The notes beneath the pieces were generated by a model. It was not told where the DNA came from. It searched no databases and saw only the letters and a list, made by a program, of their open reading frames with translations. Positions 4,774 to 9,133 of a stretch of 9,133 nt of DNA are shown piece after piece. The stretch is taken from assembly GCA_016791465.1 (NCBI GenBank), contig JAEUWE010000137.1, positions 1 to 9,133 on the forward strand. Reading direction: 5' to 3'. Source of the stretch: Pseudobdellovibrionaceae bacterium. Its GTDB lineage: Bacteria > Bdellovibrionota > Bdellovibrionia > Bdellovibrionales > JAMPXM01. Both the position numbers and the translations under genes were made by a program. Positions within the stretch are counted from its first letter, which is position 1. Each line of letters starts with the position of its first letter.

Positions 4774-7383
4774 ATGAGTCGTTCTCTTTATCTTGTCGAC
4801 GTCAGTTCGATGTTTTTCCGCGCGTTCTACGCGATTCGTCCGTTGAGTTCTCCCAGTGGCATGCCGGTCAACGCGGTCTATGGCTTTTTGTCGATGACGA
4901 TGAAGCTGATTCGCGACATTCACCCTGATGCGATAGCGTTTTGTTTTGATCGTCCGGAGCCAAGCTTTCGCAAAGGGATTGATCCGCGTTACAAAGCGAA
5001 TCGGACCGAAATGCCAGAAGACCTGGTGCCGCAGGTCCCTTGGTGCCGCAAGCTTTCAGAGGCCATGGGGATTGCGTGTTTTGATCGTGAGGGCTTTGAG
5101 GCCGATGACATCATTGGCACCTTGGCGCGACGTGGGGCTGAGGCCGGGTATGATGTTGTCATTGTGAGTGGTGACAAAGACTTTGGCCAGTTGGTGAATC
5201 ACAAGATTTCGCTCTACGATACGATGAAAGATGCGCGTTTCGACGGCGCCGCCGTACTTGAAAAGTGGGGGATTGATCCCCGCAAGATGGTGGACTACCT
5301 CGCCCTTGTTGGCGATTCGTCGGACAACGTTCACGGTGTTCAGGGGATCGGTCCCAAGGGAGCGCAGAAGCTTCTTCAACAGTTTGAGTCGATAGAAGAC
5401 ATTTACGAGCACATCGATCAGGTCAAACCGGACTCGGTAAAGAACAAGCTGCTAGCAGGGCGCGAAGAAGCGTTCTTGGCGAAAAAGTTGGTCACAATTG
5501 TTTGTGATGTTCCACTCGATGTCGATATCCAGAACTTGCATATGGGTGCAATCGATCGAGTGCAGGTCCAGGGAATGCTCGATGAATTGGGTTTTAAGAC
5601 CTTTGCTCGTCAGCTCTTCGGCGCGAGTGAGCCCTCTGGCGCGACGACGACCGTCGCTTCTGCGGCTCCTGCGGTGACTGCTTCCGTTGCTGGTACTGAA
5701 GACATGGCCGCCGCAGTTTCTCCTGCTGATGTCTCCATGCTGAGACCGGGTCCTTATTGGGCTGAAGAGGATCTTGCGATCAGTGAGCTGGCCTCGCGAC
5801 TTCAAGGATATTCCGGTGAGCTCTGGCTTGTGCATTCCGAACGGGGGCTTTATCTCGGGATGAATCAAGTTTGCTATCGTTTGAGCGGTAACCCCGACGA
5901 TTTGGGGACGGTACTCGATGGCGCGCGACTCAGTGGATTTGCTCTGAAGGATTTGGCTCATCGCTATAAACTCCAAAATTTTGAAGTGGCTTGGGATGCG
6001 CAGCTCGCGGCCTATGTCGTACTCGCTGGCAATGTGGATTCTGTGCATGAGCTCTTTGCCAAATACTTAGGATTGCCGCTTCCAGATTTGGCTTCAGGTG
6101 CCCAATGGTTGGCTTGGCATTTTGCTCTTAAGCGAGCTCTTGAAGAGAAGCTCGCTGCTCAAGGCGGTGGAGAAATCATGAACCAGATGGAGTTTCCATT
6201 GGTTCCGATTTTATATCGAATGGAGCAAGCGGGAATCATGATTGATCGCGAACGCCTGTTGGCGATGTCGCGAGAGCTTGCCGTCGATATTCAAAAAATC
6301 GAAAGTGAGATCCACCAACTCAGTGGAGAAGTCTTTAATATTGGAAGTCCCAAGCAGCTGGCGCAGATTCTTTTTGTGAAACTGGGTCTGCCTTCTGGCA
6401 AAAAAACCAAAACCGGTTTTTCGACCGACAACGATGTGCTCGAACCTCTGGCGGCGGAACATCCGATTGCAGGTAAGGTTTTACAGTGGCGCGAGTATTC
6501 GAAGTTGAAGTCCACTTACGTCGATGCGATTCCGATTTTGGCCGATACTTCAGGGCGAGTGCACACCACATTCAATCAGGCACTGACAACGACGGGCCGT
6601 CTTTCGAGCCAAAACCCGAATCTACAGAATATTCCGATTCGCACAGAGCGGGGGAACAAGATCCGCGAGGCCTTTGTTGCGTCGCCGGGTTCTGAGCTTG
6701 TATCGGCGGACTATAGCCAAATTGAGTTGCGAATCTTAGCTCATATCACGTCTGATCCCGGTCTTTTGAAGGCGTTTGCGGCGGGGCACGATATTCATGC
6801 GGCGACAGCCGCTGAGATTTTTGAAGTTGAGTTATCGGCGGTGACAAGTGAGATGCGCCGCCAGGCAAAGGCCGTCAACTTTGGATTGGCGTATGGGCAA
6901 GGCGCCTTCGGCTTGGCTGAGACGCTGGGTGTGCCGCGCGGAGAGGCGGCGAAAATCATCGAACGCTACTTCATTCGATTTGCCAAAGTGAAGGACTACA
7001 TGCTCGAGACGGTGGAGCAAGCCAAGAAGAATGGCTATGTTGAAACCGTCTTTGGTCGACGACGGTATTTGCCAGAGCTTCAGTCAAAGAATGGTGCGAT
7101 CAAAAAGTTCGGTGAACGTGCCGCGATCAATGCGCCGATCCAGGGCACGGCGAGTGATTTGATTAAAAAGGCGATGGTCGATATCGATCTCTGTCTACGG
7201 GGGAAGAGCGGCGTTCGTCTCATCTTGCAGGTTCACGATGAATTGATTTTTGAAGTCGAAAAGGCCGCGCTGTCCGCTGCACTTCTTGAGCAAATCAAAA
7301 CGACGATGGAATCTGTAGCGGAGTTTAAAGTTCCACTCGGGGTGAATATTGGGCACGGACCAAATTGGTCAGAAGCCCATTAA
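4774..7383 (+). CDS. polA: DNA polymerase I (5' nuclease and polymerase; proofreading site lost)
   Basis: Fills gaps and removes RNA primers during lagging-strand synthesis and excision repair. The 869-residue product has three parts. (a) A 5'-3' nuclease (1-~285) with metal-binding acids D9, D59, E109/D111/D112, D134/D136, D181/D184, the YKANR element and the helix-hairpin-helix VQGIGPKGAQKLL (189-201). (b) An Ala-rich linker (~284-318) and a 3'-5' exonuclease-like domain (~325-460) where the DxE, N..D and Y..D motifs are not preserved: LWLVHSERG stands where FDTET is expected and GFALKDL where GQNLKYD is expected. (c) The polymerase domain with TTTGRLSSQNPNLQNIP, motif A DYSQIE (646-651, D646), motif B RRQAKAVNFGLAYG (R695, K699, F703, Y707) and motif C QVHDE (819-823, D822). 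Synthesis and flap cleavage should be active; proofreading should not. ATG 4774 has no clear Shine-Dalgarno and lies 9 bases after the HTH stop, so coupled translation is likely. Confidence 0.97.
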   Translation: MSRSLYLVDVSSMFFRAFYAIRPLSSPSGMPVNAVYGFLSMTMKLIRDIHPDAIAFCFDRPEPSFRKGIDPRYKANRTEMPEDLVPQVPWCRKLSEAMGIACFDREGFEADDIIGTLARRGAEAGYDVVIVSGDKDFGQLVNHKISLYDTMKDARFDGAAVLEKWGIDPRKMVDYLALVGDSSDNVHGVQGIGPKGAQKLLQQFESIEDIYEHIDQVKPDSVKNKLLAGREEAFLAKKLVTIVCDVPLDVDIQNLHMGAIDRVQVQGMLDELGFKTFARQLFGASEPSGATTTVASAAPAVTASVAGTEDMAAAVSPADVSMLRPGPYWAEEDLAISELASRLQGYSGELWLVHSERGLYLGMNQVCYRLSGNPDDLGTVLDGARLSGFALKDLAHRYKLQNFEVAWDAQLAAYVVLAGNVDSVHELFAKYLGLPLPDLASGAQWLAWHFALKRALEEKLAAQGGGEIMNQMEFPLVPILYRMEQAGIMIDRERLLAMSRELAVDIQKIESEIHQLSGEVFNIGSPKQLAQILFVKLGLPSGKKTKTGFSTDNDVLEPLAAEHPIAGKVLQWREYSKLKSTYVDAIPILADTSGRVHTTFNQALTTTGRLSSQNPNLQNIPIRTERGNKIREAFVASPGSELVSADYSQIELRILAHITSDPGLLKAFAAGHDIHAATAAEIFEVELSAVTSEMRRQAKAVNFGLAYGQGAFGLAETLGVPRGEAAKIIERYFIRFAKVKDYMLETVEQAKKNGYVETVFGRRRYLPELQSKNGAIKKFGERAAINAPIQGTASDLIKKAMVDIDLCLRGKSGVRLILQVHDELIFEVEKAALSAALLEQIKTTMESVAEFKVPLGVNIGHGPNWSEAH

Positions 7384-7386
7384 GAC

Positions 7387-7409
7387 CGCGCGCCTGGTTT
7401 AGCGCGTTT
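7387..7409. terminator. Possible weak bidirectional terminator between convergent genes
   Basis: CGCGC (7389-7393) can pair with GCGCG (7402-7406) around an 8-base loop, followed by TTT on the forward strand and with a short A/T-containing flank on the reverse. It lies between the polA stop (7383) and the reverse gene's stop (7399-7401), the expected place for a shared terminator. The stem is short and the T-tract only three bases, so this is tentative. Confidence 0.3.
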
Positions 7410-8049
7410 CCCAGCCGACGACGACACCGCCCTCAAAGATGACGGTTCGGTGCTCGGTGGTGTAGCCTTCGCTGGAGGTCACTTGCTCCGAGTAGTACCA
7501 CTTTTGATTTCCGTACATTGGGTTTCCCGCAACCTCTTTGCGCTCGGCCGCGCCCCACGCGGCCTGCACGGCTTGCATGGTCATGCCGTAGGCGATGTCA
7601 TTTTGCTCGATGAGATCTTGGATCTCGGGTGGGTGGGTGACGGACTCGCCGGCAACTCCACGTACGGCAAGAAATCGTTCGCGAGCGGGTTCAGATTCAA
7701 GCCGCAGGAACTGTAAGCGTTCTGCATCTGATTTTAGAAATGGGCGAGCTTTGTAGTACATCTCTTTGGCTTGTTGGCCGTCGAGTAGTTTTTCTTCGCG
7801 ACGGACGGCTTGGCGAAGTGCGATCGCTTTTTCCGAAGCGAGCGGGCCAAGCTCAGAGCGTGCACCCTCGCGTTCCCAATTTTTTCGATCGTCGAGTGCG
7901 CTTGTTGTGTTTGGAAGTCCGCGGTCATCATAGCGATAGGCGTACCCCGATTGAGTTGAGCGTTCCATCGAGCTGCAGCCGATCGTCGTTATCGACGCGA
8001 TTGCGAGTAAGAGCACGAGAATTGGGATCAAGACTTTGGTCCGTTCCAT
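7399..8049 (-). CDS. Predicted lipoprotein with BamE/SmpA-like C-terminal domain
   Basis: A 216-residue product with a lipoprotein-type signal peptide: MERTK, a hydrophobic core (VLIPILVLLLAIASI) and TTIGC, where C25 would be lipidated. The -3 residue is Thr rather than the usual Leu/Val/Ile, so the lipobox is imperfect. Residues ~55-135 are charged and helical. Residues ~141-216 show the pattern of BamE/SmpA-type domains: IAYGMTMQAVQAAWG, a basic turn, KWYYSE, and a closing VIFEGGVVVGW strand. It is longer than E. coli BamE and need not belong to the Bam complex. The start ATG at 8049 has GGGAGGG five to six bases upstream on the reverse strand; the longer frame to 8253 would place the signal peptide internally and overlap the divergent gene, so it is rejected. 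It is convergent with polA and divergent from the FliL-like gene. Export is well supported; the function is not known. Confidence 0.85.
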   Translation of the reverse strand: MERTKVLIPILVLLLAIASITTIGCSSMERSTQSGYAYRYDDRGLPNTTSALDDRKNWEREGARSELGPLASEKAIALRQAVRREEKLLDGQQAKEMYYKARPFLKSDAERLQFLRLESEPARERFLAVRGVAGESVTHPPEIQDLIEQNDIAYGMTMQAVQAAWGAAERKEVAGNPMYGNQKWYYSEQVTSSEGYTTEHRTVIFEGGVVVGWETR

Positions 8050-8134
8050 GAGACCCTCCCTTTCATCGTATCGGTCGGTTTTGTCTCGTTTTGAATAGCG
8101 GATTGCAGGTCGCTGTGAAAAACTGAACTCAGAA
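8050..8134. promoter_or_regulatory. Divergent intergenic region
   Basis: 85 bases separate the reverse lipoprotein gene and the forward FliL-like gene, so promoters for both should lie here. The lipoprotein's Shine-Dalgarno (GGGAGGG on the reverse strand, 8054-8060) is clear. Only poor sigma-70 matches are visible, for example TTCACA with TATTCA at a 16-base spacing on the reverse strand, so no promoter is assigned. Confidence 0.4.
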
Positions 8135-9133
8135 ATGGCAGAAGATAAGTCGATCGACCCCAAAGGAGCACCGGCCGCGACCGATGGCGAGGTTATCAAC
8201 CTCGAGGACTTGGTGCGCGATCTTGGATCTGCAGCGCCTGGGGCCGGCGACATTGTGATGAGTATGTCGTCGGTTACGGCTCCGCCGCCGTTATCTGAGC
8301 CCGTCGCTTCTGGTGTCGCTCAAGAATCGATTGTCGAGCCGGTCGCACCGGCGGAACCGGCACCTCCTACGGTTGACGAAGTGGCTTTGGCTGCCCAGGT
8401 TGATGAAGCTCTTGCAATTGAAGCCCCCGACCTAATGCTGGAAGTGGCGGAGATGCGAGCCAGCAAAGCATTGAGTGCAGATGGCGTTGCCGCAGAGATC
8501 GATAGCGAAAATCTGGCGTTGAATGCGAAGCCCAAAGGTCTAAAAAACATCATCCGTGCGCGAGTGATGGCATGGGATTTAAAGCTGCGAGCGCTCTTGC
8601 GAAATGGGAAAGAGATTGCGTCGCGTCTGGCTCGCGACAGCAAGGGCTTGCTCAAAGAGGTTGCTCAGGAGCTTAAAGCGAAACTCATCGTTTCGCTGAA
8701 GGCCGCCAAGGTCACGTGGACAGAGAGAATCAAGCGTGCGTTGGCGTTACCCGCGAAGCAGAAGCTGGTGTATTTACTGAGTGTCGGAGTGATTGCTCTT
8801 GCGGGCTTCACTGGATATTTGACCCTAAAAGGGCGATTGCTTCCAAGTCCGAAGCGAGAATGGGTGGCGTCGTTCACAGAAATTGCGGACGGAGTTTTTA
8901 CCTATGAAGAAAGCGCCGGCTTTGAGGACTTCAATGATCCTCTTCATCATCCAGAGTTTGTCGTCTTGTTTGATCGCATCGTGGTCAATCTGACGCGAAC
9001 GGAAGGGGCTTCGGCGGATGCGCGACCGATGGCCGCGATGGAGCTCTATATTCAAACCGACAATCAGGATGGCGCGATCGAGCTCAAAGATCGCAAAGTG
9101 GAAGTGCAAGATACGGTGAGTCGCGCCGTCGAG
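8135..9133 (+). CDS. FliL-like single-pass membrane protein with long N-terminal cytoplasmic region (3' end outside window)
   Basis: The frame is open from ATG 8135 to the right edge (333 codons, no stop), so the C-terminus is missing. Residues 1-~130 are acidic and rich in Ala, Pro, Val and Glu, probably disordered. Residues ~133-205 are basic and helical (KGLKNIIRARVMAWDLKLRA, AQELKAKLIVSLKAAK). One membrane helix follows at ~211-231 (LVYLLSVGVIALAGFTGYLT). The external part resembles FliL: FVVLFDRIVVNLT (276-288), then MAAMELYIQTD (299-309) and IELKDRKVEVQDTVSRAVE (315-333), matching FliL's PFVVNL, conserved strand and the R-x(n)-IRD segment. FliL associates with the flagellar stator MotAB; the extended N-terminal part is unlike ordinary FliL (under 200 residues, short cytoplasmic tail). 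ATG 8135 has no strong Shine-Dalgarno, but no earlier in-frame start exists after the TAG at 8096. It is a FliL-family member or a structural relative with another role. Confidence 0.8.
   Translation, partial: MAEDKSIDPKGAPAATDGEVINLEDLVRDLGSAAPGAGDIVMSMSSVTAPPPLSEPVASGVAQESIVEPVAPAEPAPPTVDEVALAAQVDEALAIEAPDLMLEVAEMRASKALSADGVAAEIDSENLALNAKPKGLKNIIRARVMAWDLKLRALLRNGKEIASRLARDSKGLLKEVAQELKAKLIVSLKAAKVTWTERIKRALALPAKQKLVYLLSVGVIALAGFTGYLTLKGRLLPSPKREWVASFTEIADGVFTYEESAGFEDFNDPLHHPEFVVLFDRIVVNLTRTEGASADARPMAAMELYIQTDNQDGAIELKDRKVEVQDTVSRAVE

Noticed and set aside
5452..6048. 198-residue reverse-strand open frame
   Set aside because: Antisense to the polA middle region; no recognisable domain and no ribosome binding site needed to explain it.
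8050..8253. N-terminal extension of the lipoprotein gene to 8253
   Set aside because: It would bury the signal peptide inside the protein and overlap the divergent gene; the ATG at 8049 has a strong Shine-Dalgarno.
8320..8655. 111-residue reverse-strand open frame, Ala/Ser-rich
   Set aside because: Mirror of the Ala/Pro/Glu-rich N-terminal part of the FliL-like gene, whose frame runs unbroken to the edge and carries a membrane helix and FliL pattern.
1..9133. Search for CRISPR arrays, insertion sequences, tRNA/rRNA genes, or defence and toxin-antitoxin modules
   Set aside because: No direct-repeat arrays, terminal inverted repeats, transposase motifs, tRNA-like clover-leafs or effector domains were seen; the HTH gene has no toxin-like partner, only polA.

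Overview
The window looks like ordinary chromosome from a Gram-negative, flagellated or pilus-bearing bacterium. It is roughly half G+C and densely packed, with mostly forward genes, short gaps and good Shine-Dalgarno sites. The gene set is a TadA/CpaF-type ATPase, enolase next to an FtsB/DivIC-type division protein, a proofreading-deficient DNA polymerase I, a small lipoprotein and a FliL-like membrane protein. Together with the protein style, this suggests a deltaproteobacterial or Bdellovibrionota (Bdellovibrio-like) genome. That placement is inference; there is no rRNA or tRNA gene in the window to anchor it.

Layout, left to right. (1) Positions 1-1535: the 3' end of a cupredoxin-fold-like gene overlaps the start of cpaF by 4 bases, so the two are probably translationally coupled in a Flp/Tad pilus or related secretion operon that begins left of the window. 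(2) Positions 1599-4309: an unrecognised gene with a globular N-terminal half and a coiled coil, then eno starting 1 base after its stop, then an ftsB-like gene 31 bases further on. This looks like one transcription unit mixing glycolysis, cell division and an unknown factor. (3) Positions 4310-4458: the largest non-coding gap (149 bp), holding a good sigma-70-type promoter, a tandem 9-bp near-repeat and a GC-rich leader hairpin. (4) Positions 4459-7383: a small XRE-like helix-turn-helix protein and polA, 9 bases apart and probably co-transcribed from that promoter. (5) Positions 7384-8049: a reverse-strand lipoprotein gene with a BamE/SmpA-like C-terminal part, convergent with polA. (6) Positions 8050-8134: a short divergent intergenic region. 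(7) Positions 8135 to the right edge: a gene running off the window, encoding a single-pass membrane protein with a FliL-like periplasmic part and an unusually long acidic/alanine-proline N-terminal cytoplasmic region.

There are no mobile elements, CRISPR arrays, tRNA or rRNA genes, and no evident defence or secondary-metabolite system. The points of most interest are the proteins whose architecture or context is odd: the extended FliL-like protein, the unknown gene fused into the eno-ftsB unit, the HTH protein placed in front of polA, the ligand-less cupredoxin-like partner of cpaF, and the loss of the proofreading residues in PolA.
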